From contig NC_134145.1 of NCBI RefSeq assembly GCF_033958435.1, positions 37,599,501 to 37,663,500 on the forward strand: a stretch of DNA of 64,000 nt, written 5' to 3'. This document shows, one piece after another, positions 43,574 to 53,866 of the stretch. How positions within the stretch are numbered: the first letter of the stretch is position 1; every line of letters begins with the position of its first letter. The translations under genes and the position numbers were made by a program. The DNA comes from Carettochelys insculpta. Lineage: Eukaryota; Chordata; Testudines; Carettochelyidae. The notes below the pieces were generated by a model. That model saw only the letters and a program-made list of their open reading frames with translations. It searched no databases and had not been told where the DNA came from.

Positions 43574-44278
43574 TCCTGGTGGGCCTGGTGGCTTGGGGCA
43601 GTGGCTGGCTGGGGATAGGCTGTTCCAGCCTCCAGTGCCCAGCCCTGCACACAGGCCTCCCCCTTGCTTTCCACCCGGTTGTGGAGCATTCAGCAGGCAC
43701 CCACAACCTGGGGGATGTTTTGGAGGCCCAGGTCTAGGAGTGTCAGGAGGCAACACCAGCGGCCCTTCAGGCACCCGAAGGTTCGCTCAACCACTTGGCG
43801 GGCACGGCTGAGTCGGGTATTGTAGCACTCCTGCCTAGAATTGAGGTGGCCTGTATAGGGCCGCATAAGCCAGGGCTGGAGAGGGGTAAGCCGCATCCCC
43901 CACAATGCAGAGGGGTACAGTGGTGGTATCCCCCAGAGGGATCTCCCTCTGGGGGATGTAGGTCCTCGCCTGCAGTTGGTGGCATAGTCCCGACTTCCAG
44001 AAAATGCATGCGTCATGGGTACAGCCGGGCCAGCCCACGTATATGTCCTGGAAGTGGCCACAGCTGTCCACCATGGCCTGCAGAACCACAGAGTGGTGGC
44101 CCTTCCTGTTGATCTAGCGGTCACCCCTGTGGTCTGGGGCACGGATGGGGATGTGGGTCCCATCGAGGGCTCCAAAGCAGTTGGGAAATCCCATGGCGGC
44201 GAATCCCTCGACAGCCGCGTCCAGGTCCCCAACTCGGATGACCCTCTTCAGCAGCAGGGCATTGAGTGCACGCACCAC

Positions 44279-44421
44279 CTGTGGAAAGGGAACATGGGTG
44301 CCTGTGAGGGTTTGCAGTGTGTGACCCCCCATCACCCAGGCCCCCCTCCTCAGGCCACCCTCACCCAGGACCCCCTCCCCAGGCCCCGCTCCCCAGGGGT
44401 TTCAGCCCCAAGCCTCCTTAC
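44279..44421 (-). other. Candidate spliceosomal intron in Harbinger transposase, copy 2
   Basis: On the minus strand the donor GATGGAA|GTAAGG and acceptor CCCTTTCCACAG|GTGGTGCG are both good consensus matches. Removing 143 bp joins V-L-M-E to V-V-R-A-L-N in phase 0, restoring a continuous transposase. Without removal the frame runs into non-homologous sequence (GAETPGERG). Confidence 0.75.
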
Positions 44422-45386
44422 TTCCATCAGGACAGCCCCAACTGTGGCCTTTCCCACTCCAAACTGCTGGCCCACGGAGTGGTAGCTGTCCAGAGTGGCC
44501 AGCTTCCAGACAGCTATTGCAACCCTCTTCTTGACGGGGAGGGCACACCACATCCGGGTGTCGTGGTGCCTGAGTGTGGGGGTGAGCCACTGGCAGAGCT
44601 CCATGAAGGTCTGCCGGATCATGCAGAAGTTCTGCAGCCACTGGTCATCATTCCATTCCCCCATAACCAGGTGCTCCCACCACTCAGTGCTGGAGGGGTA
44701 GCTCCAGAATCGGTGGGGCACCCGGCGGGGGGGGGAGCAGGAGGGCCTGATGGTCTGGGGTGTCTCCTGGTGACCCTGGGGAGGGCTCCTATTCCAGAAG
44801 CTGCTGGGCAGCTGCCCAGGCAGCATCTAGAAGGGCATCTGCTCTGCGGGAGGTGGCTTGGAGGGCTTCCAGCTGCTGCTGGACGTCCATGTCTGCAGGC
44901 TAGAGGGCTGCGAGGCTTGTATCACCAACACAGGGCTGCTCGTGTAGTGCAGGCTGGGTGTGTCTGGGAGGGGCCCTTTAAGGGAGCAGCTTGCAGCTGC
45001 CCTGGAAGGGCTAGTCTGCTCTATGACCCCATCCGCAGGCTTTCTTGGCCCCTTATTTCGAAAGAGGGGGGTTGTGTGTGTGGACGTTCCGAATTTCCTT
45101 CCGGGGCGGCTCCTTTTGACGTTCCCTGGCGCTACTTCGACATTGAATGTCGACGTCACCAGCCCTGGAGGACTTGTAGACAATCGTCGAAGTAGCCTAT
45201 TTCGATGTTCTTACTTCGAAATAGGCTACTTCGATGTAGTGTTCTAGTGTAGACGTAGCCTAAGCAGGCTAGCTATATTAAGTAACAGCTTACCCTCACG
45301 TCCATTAAATGTGGGCGTCCAGCAGCAAAATGTTGTGGAGACTTGACAAAAGAGCTTTTGAGTGCACGGAAGAGAAAGACTTTTAA

Positions 45387-45684
45387 AGGTATGTCCACAC
45401 TAAAAAAATCTGCAAAACCTGTAACAGTGAATCTCAGAGCCTAGGTCAACTGAGTAGGACTTGTGCAGCTCACAGTCTGAGGCTAAAAATAGCAGTGGGG
45501 GCATTGCTGCTGTGGCTGGACTTTGGGCTGTGAAACCCGGAAAGGGCTGAATCTCAGACCCCAAGTTCTAGCCTAACTGGGTACACCTACGGTGCTATTT
45601 TTATTCCTATAGTGAGAGCACAAGTCAGTTGAACTGGGGCTGAGCCTTGCTCCTGCATTTTGTTTTTGTTTTTGTGAAGTACCT
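45387..45684. mobile_element. TTAA-flanked non-autonomous element
   Basis: A 298-bp block begins AGGTATGTCCACACTAAAA and ends TTTGTGAAGTACCT. TTAA flanks both sides (45383-45386 and 45685-45688). A TTAA duplication is typical of piggyBac-type elements, but the termini are not classic CCYT ends. A non-autonomous element of another superfamily is possible. The interior has no coding potential. Confidence 0.5.
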
Positions 45685-45688
45685 TTAA

Positions 45689-46601
45689 GAGACATTTCAA
45701 CTATCTGCATAAAACCAATTTTTCAGTTCACTGATCAGCTATTTCTTAGCCTGATGTAGAATTTATTGATGAGTTTCTGACCATTCTTCAATTAAGCCTA
45801 TTTTTTTAATTTAAATATAAATCTGGGTCTGGGAAATCTTGAATGTTAATAAGGATTTGCACAGATTCCTGAAAGGTACATTTATGCTGACTGCAGAAAT
45901 TGCAAATATCAGATATTATCATGGATATATGTAAAAATCAGCTTGCTAAAATTTTTTCAAGACCTCCAAATTTTGTTTTGTTTTGTAGCGCTCTAGTTTA
46001 CAGGTTATTTTCTCGGTCATTCTGACCTCCTTTATAAACTAGTTCTTTTCATTAATGTTTGAGGCATATTTAATCCGTAGGGAAATGGACTGTGATTCTC
46101 AGACTTTTCTTCTCTGGCTCTTGTGTACGTACCAGTTTGTTCTACAGCTTTTGTTTTTTATTAAACTAGTAATAATCATGAACAGATGAGCCAGTTCAGG
46201 CATTGCATATTTACAAATACAATTGGTTTCATTCTCAAGGATCCCAAAGACTTCATTGTCTGCTAAAGACTATGCAGAGCTTAAAGCACTAATGTGCAAT
46301 CCTACGTGGGCTGCACAGGACTTGAGGGGAATTTTCAGGCCAGTGATCTGTCACTGGCAGCCAAATATGGCAGCTGCAGTGCTGGGGAGATGACAACAAG
46401 AGATGAAGTGTCTCCTCACTGCCTCAGAAGGCATGTATCTCCTCAGCTGAGTGACCATGGGCAAGAAATTGACTGAACAAAGTTGCCTGAAAACCTTAGG
46501 GACCTCTCAGAAAAGGAACCCTCCACTTCCTTGCTGCCTGACTGCCAAGCTGCATTATGTGGAACTGGCATATGAAAAGATAGGGTGCTAATTTACCACA
46601 T
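45689..46601. other. Unassigned intergenic DNA
   Basis: No gene or named repeat is recognised between the two mobile elements. Confidence 0.35.
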
Positions 46602-46604
46602 ATA

Positions 46605-47261
46605 GGCTACGTCTACACGTGCAGCCAACATCGAAATAGCTTATTTCGATGTTGCGACATCAAAATAGTCTATTTCGATGAATAACGTCTACACGTCCTC
46701 CAGGGCCGGCAACGTCGATGTTCAACTTCGACGTTGCTCAGCCCAACATCGAAATAGGCGCAGCAAGGGAACGTCTACACGTCAAAGTAGCACACATCGA
46801 AATAGGGATGCCAGGCACAGCTGCAGACAAGGTCACAGGGCGGACTCAACAGCCAGCCGCTCCCTTAAAGGGCCCCTCCCAGACACAGTTGCACTAAACA
46901 ACACAAGATACACAGAGCTGACAACTGGTTGCAGACCCTGTGCCTGCAGCATAGATCCCCAGCTGCCGCAGAAGCAGCCAGAAGCCCTGGGCTAAGGGCT
47001 GCTGCCCATGGTGACCATAGAGCCCCGCAGGGGCTGGAGAGAGAGCATCTCTCAACCCCCCAGCTGATGGCCGCCATGGAGGACCCAGCAATTTCGACGT
47101 TGCGGGACGCGGATCGTCTACACGGACCCTACTTCGACGTTGAACGTCGAAGTAGGGCGCTATTCCTATCTCCTCATGAGGTTAGCGACTTCGATGTCTC
47201 GCCGCCTAACGTCGAAGTTGGTGCCGCTACTTCGAAGTAGCGTGCACGTGTAGATGCAGCT
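46605..47261. mobile_element. Harbinger internal-deletion derivative, 657 bp
   Basis: Termini are GGCTACGTCTACACGTGCAG and, inverted, AGCTGCATCTACACGTGCAC. ATA flanks both sides (46602-46604 and 47262-47264). Subterminal regions hold repeated TCGAAATAG / CTTCGACGTTG motifs like those near 45120-45240. The middle keeps transposon leader sequence (AAAGGGCCCCTCCCAGACAC, near 46867-46886) that occurs inverted in copy 2 at about 44962-44981 and partly in copy 1 at 31552-31570. The transposase body is missing. It is therefore a deletion product of the same family, transposable only in trans. Confidence 0.8.
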
Positions 47262-47264
47262 ATA

Positions 47265-48865
47265 GGTATCTCCACTCACAAATAGCTACCTCTGAGGCAG
47301 AACTGGTTGGTTGATTTATGACATACAGCAGTATTATGGGTCAGCAGGACCATGAAGAAGAACAATAGAATGCTCTTATGCATTTTAGAGACAAAGGGGA
47401 TTACATTTGATTTTTTTTTCCGGCAGAATTGTGAATATGTTTCTTGGGCTTTGCTAAGAACGACTAGTTGAAAGGATCTTTTTGTTTTAGAGATGAACAT
47501 TTGTTTAGCTTCTCACAGTTCAACATGTTCCCTTCGGGGTTTTCCTTACTAGGTTGTTTGATTGGATAGATCCAATGGCTTTCAAGCTACATTTATATTA
47601 AACAATCATTTTGTTAGACTTGGGTGCAGAGTGTATTGATTAGAGGAACCATTATTCAAGGAGAGGATGTTAGGAATTCATGATACTGGAAGCGTAGCAG
47701 TGAGAGGAATCAAATGGGCAAGCAGATAGTCAGCTGGTAAATGTTTAGCAATTGCAAATGCAATGATCAGCCTATGGAAGATCTTGTACCTGAGCAACAT
47801 TTTGCATAGGAAAAGAGTGGCAGGCCAGCTGGCATAGAAAGGATGGGAGCTACAATGGTAGTCAAGGGGGAGCGCTAATCTGCTGACATTATATTATTTT
47901 AACACAGTGAAAATTCAGCTGCTGCATACTTTCTCTAGAGCCATTTTAGTTGTGTGACTGAACTAAAAGATGTAAGATATTGAGGCTGGGGGCGTACATT
48001 ATAGATCTGTTGGCACTCAGTGAATAGATCTGTTCTGCTCATCTGTGTCTTCAGGCAGTAGGCAGTTGGACATTGGTTTCCATCTTACAGTTTTGGGAGG
48101 CTGGCCTTCACCCAGTTCTAGCCAGACTATTTTGGAGGCATACACTCTGCCTGTTTCTCTGGCCTGTGAGCAAGAGCAGAAGTGGAAAATGCTTCTTTGG
48201 CCCAGATTTCATTTTCTTTTAGCCCTTTCCTTATTGTGGGGCTGACACACTTCAGAGCGCCCACCATGGTATGCAGGATGCTCCCAAAGAAAGAACCACC
48301 ACTACCGTTACTGTGTTTTGTTAGGGCAGGGGGATAAAACAAAAAATAGACTGACAACCTCTCATGCCTTCATACAATCTCTTCCTCCTTCCTAATCCCT
48401 ACTTTCTTTAGTAACTTCCACAGACCATGTGTTCCTAAAAGTAACTTGACAATTAGAGTGTGAGCTCTAAAAACTGTCAATAAACCTGGGTCTAATTATC
48501 CCGTTTGTTTTATCCAGAAGATCTTCAATTACTATAATTAGAAAACCTAAATTCCTTTAAAGAACAAAAATTAGAGTTGAGCAATGTTTTGCTATTGACA
48601 AGGTAGTAAATCAAGCTGCCTGGTTGTGATCCATATCTACTTTCATGTTTGTTCTCTATGGGTTTCCTTCATTAGTTTTTCTTCTCCTTGCACAGCTCCC
48701 CCCACAAATTGTTTCTTTTAAATAAAATCAGGGCTTCCTGATCTTGGGCTGTTTCTAATGAAAATGCCATTGTGCAGTGCATTGCAGGCATTGAGAGTTC
48801 AGTCCAGGAAAGAGACATTGTGAAAATAAATCCATCTTATGCAGATCTGTGCTGACAATTTATTT
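47265..48865. other. Unassigned intergenic DNA
   Basis: No gene or named repeat is recognised in this 1.6 kb. Confidence 0.35.
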
Positions 48866-48898
48866 GCGTCTCAGCCTTATGGCTAAGATCAAGTATAG
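48866..48898 (+). ncRNA. U2 snRNA 5' fragment (nt 4-36), pseudogene
   Basis: GCGTCTCAGCCTTATGGCTA and the following AGATCAAGTATAG match vertebrate U2 snRNA nucleotides 4-36 at 29 of 33 positions, as remembered (GCTTCTCGGCCTTTTGGCTA...). The similarity stops at once after the G of U2 position 36. This is not a working gene: the rest of U2 is absent here and no snRNA promoter elements were identified. The fragment is immediately followed by a LINE relic. Confidence 0.8.
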
Positions 48899-50614
48899 GG
48901 TTAGGGTCAGTGGGAAGGATTTGATGCGCCAGTCCTGGGTAGGGTTGTGTCAGCACTGCCAGGCCCTGGAGTGAAACCACATAGGACCTTCTTCACAGCG
49001 CTCTCCTCTGCCCCAATTGCTTCCCCTTTCCATGAGTCTGGACCTTTGAGGCCCTAAGCAATACACCCAGAAGGCCCACAACAAATGTGTTGCCTTCTGC
49101 TGCATACACTGCAGTCAGCTCTGCAAGACTCAGGAGAAATGCAAATACAGCAACTCCACCTACCCAATTCCAGAGAGTACCCCCCCCCCATACCCAGTAA
49201 TGACACTCCAGCCTCAATGCCTTCATCCTCATCCTCAGAACCATGAAATGACCAGGGGACCCAACTGCTAGCCAAGGAAGGAGTGATTCCCCTCCCACGA
49301 TTTGACAGACTAGCCACCATCACCAAAAGGACCAGCACAGTTTCAATCATCCCCATTCTGGACTTAACAGATAAAAGGATTATCACTTCATCTCAGGTCA
49401 ACAAGCTTTTCAGGCATCTCATCAAATACATGAAGAATGTTATACAAGGCATGGAGAATAGGCAGATCAGCAGTGTTGTGAAGATAACCTCATACTGGTC
49501 TTCCATTGGAGTAGCCAACCCCACTTCCTTGGCTGCCTAGCAGGTTCAAACTGGAGGACCCTTCTTCAGCCCACTGCTCCCACAGTGCCCCCTGCCCTGA
49601 AGCTGTCCAGAACTTCTTCCAGAGTCCCCCAACAAAACTCCCACTGCAGCAACTCCCCCATCCCACTGAGGATCCCCCAGCCAGATGCTACAGGAGGACC
49701 AGTGCAGGTGTCAGCACTTCTAGGCACAACTGCAGCCCAATAAGATCCAGCACTGGACCTCCTAGGACTCCATCCATTTGACACAAGCCAGGGCTGCTCC
49801 AGAGACACTGAGTGAGGTTCCTCTTGCCATACAAATATCCTCAACTCCATTCCCAGGCAGTCAGCAAGTTGTCCCCATGGCCCTTTCCCAGCCCATGCCC
49901 GAGAAGACCTGGCAGCATAGGGGAGGTGATTTTGAGTGGACTACCACACCATGGCAACTCCTCTGAACAGAGGAGCTGGCCAAAGCAGACACCTTTGCAG
50001 ACTTAGTGAATGGAACTGAGTGGTCACAGATCTGACTGCAGAAGCCATATCCTGAAGAAGTGTTCTGCAGGAGGACGCATAGCCTTCTTGCAGGCCTCCA
50101 GAAGCAAGATAGACCAATGATACCCAAGAAGACGGGAGACGGGATACTGGATGTCATGATAGTCCAGCTGCTGAGACTGAGTTACAGAGGCTGTACAGAT
50201 TGACCAATCCCAAAGCCATGAAGGAGATCCTTGATGTGACTCTGACCTACTCCACTATGATCTTCCTCCAGATGCTTTGGGACCTCTACAGTGACAGCAC
50301 GACTACCAATCACTCCACAGTGAGAAAGACGGTCGTTATCCCCATTTGAAGCAGGGCTGTCCCCCCCGGCCCCAGTTCCATTGTTTTCAACCTGGCCATG
50401 GACCTGCTTCTATGTGCCATCTCCTTTGGTCCAAACGAGTTCGACCTCCATGGCATGAGGGACAATGGAAGTGACTGAGACTGCTGATGAGGGACAAGGT
50501 CAGGGAAATCACCTGCTTCCTTTCCTGATGGACTCTGCTTCTTTTCACAAGAGGACCACCAAACAAAGACAGGATGTGCTCCACCCCTGAGGCTACGTAC
50601 TTTATCAGAGACTA
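48899..50614 (+). mobile_element. R2/NeSL-type LINE relic, probably Utopia (U2-targeted)
   Basis: The 1.7 kb between two U2-like segments contains an RT relic of the restriction-like-endonuclease LINE group (50173-50463) and upstream degraded sequence. A Cys-bearing stretch near 49085-49130 (CCIHCSQLCKTQEKC) may come from the N-terminal part, but no canonical zinc finger is clear. The family reported to insert into U2 snRNA genes and to occur in reptiles is Utopia. The RT type and the U2 flank both fit. The copy has lost most of the RT and the C-terminal endonuclease by internal deletion. The exact family name needs a search. Confidence 0.65.
50173..50463 (+). pseudogene. R2/NeSL-type reverse transcriptase fragment
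   Basis: One frame reads LQRLYRLTNPKAMKEIL, then MIFLQMLWDLYSDSTTTNHS, VVIPI, a TGA stop (50347-50349), SRAVPPGPSSIVFNLAMDLL and FDLHGM. The first block is the region before the RT fingers in NeSL/R2 LINEs. DLYSDSTT and the [GVxQGCPLSP]-like block with IVFNLAMD are the segment before and at RT motif B. The roughly 150 residues expected between these blocks, including the motif A Asp, are missing, so there is an internal deletion around 50230-50250. Motif C is not found. Confidence 0.7.
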
Positions 50615-50675
50615 AGTCTCTGTTCAGTTTATGGACAACACCCCTGAGGGCATTTATATACTGAGTTTTGGAAAC
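50615..50675 (+). ncRNA. Possible U2 snRNA continuation (from nt 35-37)
   Basis: AGTCTCTGTTC then AGTTTA resembles U2 nucleotides 35-56 (AGTATCTGTTC-ttatc-AGTTTA) with a 5-nt gap. Further on, CCTGAGGGCA and GAGTTTTGGAAAC resemble the U2 CCGAGGACA and Sm-site region GGATTTTTGGA. The match is much weaker than that of the 5' fragment. It begins where U2 should resume if a LINE had inserted after position 36. Confidence 0.4.
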
Positions 50676-51513
50676 CCGCCCACCTTAATCAGGGACAAGG
50701 TAGGTTATGCCTATTACTTTTAATGTGCTATGCTTCCTTGCTTCTCTTTAACCCAAACTTGATCCCTGGCTTCACTATGCCTTTTTTTTTTAATTTGTAC
50801 ATTCCATAACTTTCTTTGAAATATCCAGTCGAATAACTTTTTCAATCTATTCTTTTGTTCAATTTACATATATTGGAAGTTTCTCAATAAAGTGTCATGA
50901 AAAGCTGAGACAGAAAAATGACGGAAATCTATTTGCCTATCTTGAAACTGACATGGTGTCTTTTTATTAAAGAGTCAAAATGTTACAAGAAAGCATTTGA
51001 ATTTGGTTGGAATAAAGATGAATTTGTGCTGTTCTTCATGGATGGCATTTATGTTTAATAGCTTTAATGAGCATCTCTTCTTAAAAGAAATTAATATCTG
51101 TGGTTTAGTGTTTCCCTAACTTTTCTTGTTTCACTGTTCCTAGATTAAATTCCCTTCAGAGCCATAAACAATATTGTTGATTAGCTTTTAAAAGATGCTT
51201 ATTGCTATTATATTTATAGGCTGTGTGCTGCATCTTAAAGAATGCTAATGTCAGCTCCTGAATTACAGCCAAATATATTGCATTGGGGCAGGATACCAAC
51301 TTTGGCTTAGCCAGAAAAAGGTATTATTATAATTATTTTGTCCAATGGCCTCAAGTAGTCTGAGAGCTCGTCTGAGCTAGACATCACACAAACAGATATG
51401 GGTAGTCCCTGCCTGGCACAGATTATAATTCAAAAGATACAAAAAGAAGATTTGCAGCCAGGGATGTGACATACAAGCAAATATGGCTAGGAATTGGCAC
51501 AGTTTTGTTACTT
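50676..51513. other. Unassigned intergenic DNA
   Basis: No gene or named repeat is recognised. Confidence 0.35.
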
Positions 51514-51516
51514 ATT

Positions 51517-51952
51517 GGCTACGTCTACACTAGCCCCAAACTTCGAAATGGCTACGCAAATGGCCATTTCGAAGTTTATTAATGAAGCGCTAAAATGCAT
51601 ATTCAGCGCTTCATTAGCATGCGGGCGGCCGCGGCACTTCGAAATTGACGCGCCTCGCCGCCACGCGGCTCGTCCCAATGGGGCTCATTTTTGAAAGGAC
51701 CCTGCCTACTTCGAAGTCCCCTTATTCCCATGAGCTGATGGGAATAAGGGGACTGAGAAGTAGGCGGGGTCCTTTCGAAAAGGAGCCCTATTGGGACGAG
51801 CCGCGCGGCGGCAAGGCACGTCAATTTCGAAGTGCTGTGGCCGCCCGCATGCTAATGAAGCGCTGAATATGCATTTCAGTGCTTCATTAGTAAACGTCGA
51901 AATGGCCATTTGCGTGGCCATTTCGAAGTTTGGGGCTAGTGTAGACACGGCC
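51517..51952. mobile_element. Perfectly centred palindromic MITE, 436 bp, copy 2
   Basis: It starts GGCTACGTCTACACTAGCCC and ends GGGCTAGTGTAGACACGGCC. ATT flanks both sides (51514-51516 and 51953-51955). Length and block order equal those of 11760-12195. TTCGAA and CGCG sites are mostly intact, so this copy looks younger. Its 73-codon frames on both strands mirror each other and are not genes. Confidence 0.85.
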
Positions 51953-51955
51953 ATT

Positions 51956-52621
51956 GGCTCATTAGGATAGAAGGAGGGTGAGGAAATGGCATAGAAGGAT
52001 TGAGGGAATTAGTAAGAACAAGGGATAAGTAGAGGGATAGCAAAAGGAAAACGGGAAGAAAGAATGTCACATCTTGTCACCTGCCTAGGTGTGATCAGCA
52101 GGCTGTTATTTACCAGTGTCTTGGATGAACTTGAAAGAAAACAAAGGAGATACCTGTATGGATTTTGCTGTTCAACAGAAATAGCAAAGGTCTAGAAAGT
52201 TAAGGTGTTTTTAATATTATCTAAATTTCCATATGGGGACACACAGAAATGTGCTGAGCAAGTTAGGTAGTTGTCTGTAATGTATTCTAAGATGATTGAC
52301 AAGTTGTTAAAGAAAAGGGATGAAGATGATACATGTAAGTAATGCTAACTGAAGTAGAATGTAAAGTATAAACTGCGTGGAATGGAGAGGAATCTCATTG
52401 AAATGAATTGAATTTTTTTTAAAGCTAGATTAATGTAGGCTTCAAGGCTCCTTATGCCATCTGGCACTAAGAGCAATAAAAGGCCAATATGCAAGAATGA
52501 ATAAATTTGAGACATAATCAAGTATAGGACTAGACATATGAAAGGAAAAAAAAACACCTGTTACAGAGAGTGAATGGAAATTACATCCATCTACTACTCC
52601 AAGATTTAGAAATGACAGTCA
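51956..52621. other. Unassigned intergenic DNA
   Basis: No gene or named repeat is recognised. Confidence 0.35.
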
Positions 52622-52722
52622 TGAATGCATCTGATGAAGCAGGTCTTTGCCCACAAAAGCTTATGCTCCGATATATCTGTTAGTCTATTAGATGACACAG
52701 GACTTCTTGTTGTTTTCAGGCA
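52622..52722 (+). repeat. Penelope-like terminal fragment
   Basis: GCATCTGATGAAGCAGGTCT, CACAAAAGCTTATGCTCCG and CTGTTAGTCTATTAGATGACACAGGACTTCTTGTTGTTTTC are the family tail, forward. It is a solo tail without coding sequence. Confidence 0.75.
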
Positions 52723-53680
52723 CAATCGCATACTCTCACTGATAACCTGTCATACAGTGAACGGAGTATGCCAGGATGTCTTTAAGTTTTTAGAAAGTGT
52801 AATATCTGTGTTTGCATGATAATTCTTCTGTGCACCTGCTAAGTCAAAGAGTAGTCCCAAGAGGCAGCAGTAATTATAGCTTGTGCAGATACACTGTATC
52901 CGTTCTTGCTTCGTATCACAGTAAGCTCCAACACAACATAAAATACTATCACAGCAACATGACTATGCAAATCATCTCAAAAGCCTAAGACCATAAACAC
53001 TGGTCTGCCACACCCTGGAAGAGCATATTTCAAACATCTGGCACTGTTTTGTTTGAACTGAAAGGGAAGTTTTGAGACAGTGGCCACGTCATCCCACAAT
53101 GGTGGCTGTGTACACTATGACAGTGCCTTATGATTTCCCAGTTGGGCTACAGCTAATGCATCTATGCAGCTGCGATAACAGTCACTGCTAATGTAGGCAC
53201 ATGCTTGTATAAAACAGCTGTAATATTCTGTATTCTGGGTCGGTCACTTTTATAGCAATTGTATACAGAGCTGCTGCTATTTGGGCCATATACCAAGTCT
53301 TTGGCCTCCTCCTTGGTTGTCTTCCAACAATGATCATTGAAAAAGTCACCCCACCAGTATAACTCTGGGCTGTGTGATATGGTATGATATGGTCTGAGCT
53401 GCAAATATCACATGTGGGAAAAGAGATCTGTAACATCAGACCTGCATCATTAAAGAAACTAAAGAAGCCTCCTTTATATTGGACGTTGTCTTGATTATCC
53501 TCTTAGAATTTATTATAAAACTTTGCTTAACTTCTTACTGCTACTTTCAAGTGGCACCACTTTCTTTTCTTCCACTCCTCTAAAATATGCTTCCATATTT
53601 GTTTAAAGAATGAACTTTTTTCAAAAAGCATTTTATCGTTGGCAAAGACCTGAGCCCCATGTGAAAGTGCTGGAGGTTCA
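52723..53680. other. Unassigned intergenic DNA
   Basis: No gene or named repeat is recognised. Confidence 0.35.
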
Positions 53681-53856
53681 TAGAATCATAGAACAATAGA
53701 GCTGGAAGAGACCTAAAAGAGCCATTGAGTCCAGCCCCCTGCTCTAAGCAGGACCTACCCATCAGATCAGCCCCGCCAGGGCTTTGTCAAGGCGAGACTT
53801 AAACACCTCCAGGGATGGAGAGTCCACCACTTCCCTGGGTAAACCATTCCAATGCT
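53681..53856 (-). repeat. CR1 LINE 3' end fragment
   Basis: CATAGAATCATAGAACAATAGAGCTGGAAGAGACC followed by GAGTCCAGCCCCCTGC and ACACCTCCAGGGATGGAGAG is the antisense CR1 3' end. It is cut at about 53856, where the next mobile element begins. Confidence 0.85.
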
Positions 53857-53866
53857 ACTTTGGTGC

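Larger units (their letters stand above)
43498..44890 (-). pseudogene. Harbinger transposase pseudogene, copy 2
   Basis: On the minus strand, ATG at 44890 opens MDVQQQLEALQATSRRADAL. After one frameshift come STEWWEHLVMGEWNDDQWLQ, MELCQWLTPTLRHHDTRMWC, and SVGQQFGVGKATVGAVLME, a helix-turn-helix-like region. A candidate intron (44279-44421) follows. Exon 2 gives GFPNCFGALDGTHIPIRAP (first Asp), INRKGHHSVVLQAMVD, VGDAAYP (second Asp), PWLMRPYTGHL and VVERTFGCLKGRW (Glu). All three DDE residues are kept. Breaks are the N-terminal frameshift, a TAG at 44116-44114 where a Tyr is usual, a frameshift near 43880 and a TGA at about 43690. The product would be a nuclear cut-and-paste transposase. Confidence 0.85.
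43395..45260 (-). mobile_element. PIF/Harbinger DNA transposon, copy 2 (autonomous-type relic)
   Basis: The right end is GTGTAGACGTAGCC at 45247-45260, preceded by nested TCGAAGTAGC / GCTACTTCGA motifs that form the subterminal inverted repeats. A near-complete transposase with one intron lies on the minus strand. A minus-strand AATAAA is at 43409-43404. The opposite terminal repeat and second gene are absent, so the left boundary is arbitrary. Preserved TTCGAA sites suggest this copy is younger than copy 1. Confidence 0.8.

Noticed and set aside
43347..43811. 154-codon Pro/Gly-rich plus-strand frame
   Set aside because: It spans the left side of Harbinger copy 2 and the hexamer repeat. The minus strand here reads as transposase, so the plus frame is a shadow.
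44317..45195. Longest open frame in the window (292 codons, plus strand)
   Set aside because: It is antisense to the Harbinger transposase exon 1, intron and leader. It has no domain of its own and its length follows from GC-rich, stop-poor sequence.
48866..48898. A functional U2 snRNA gene
   Set aside because: Only 33 of about 190 nucleotides are present with four mismatches, and the sequence then turns into a LINE. It is a target-site remnant at most.
51494..51954. Mirror-image 66-82-codon frames, also found at 11748-12197
   Set aside because: The peptides are near copies of each other on opposite strands because the DNA is a palindromic transposon. They are not genes.
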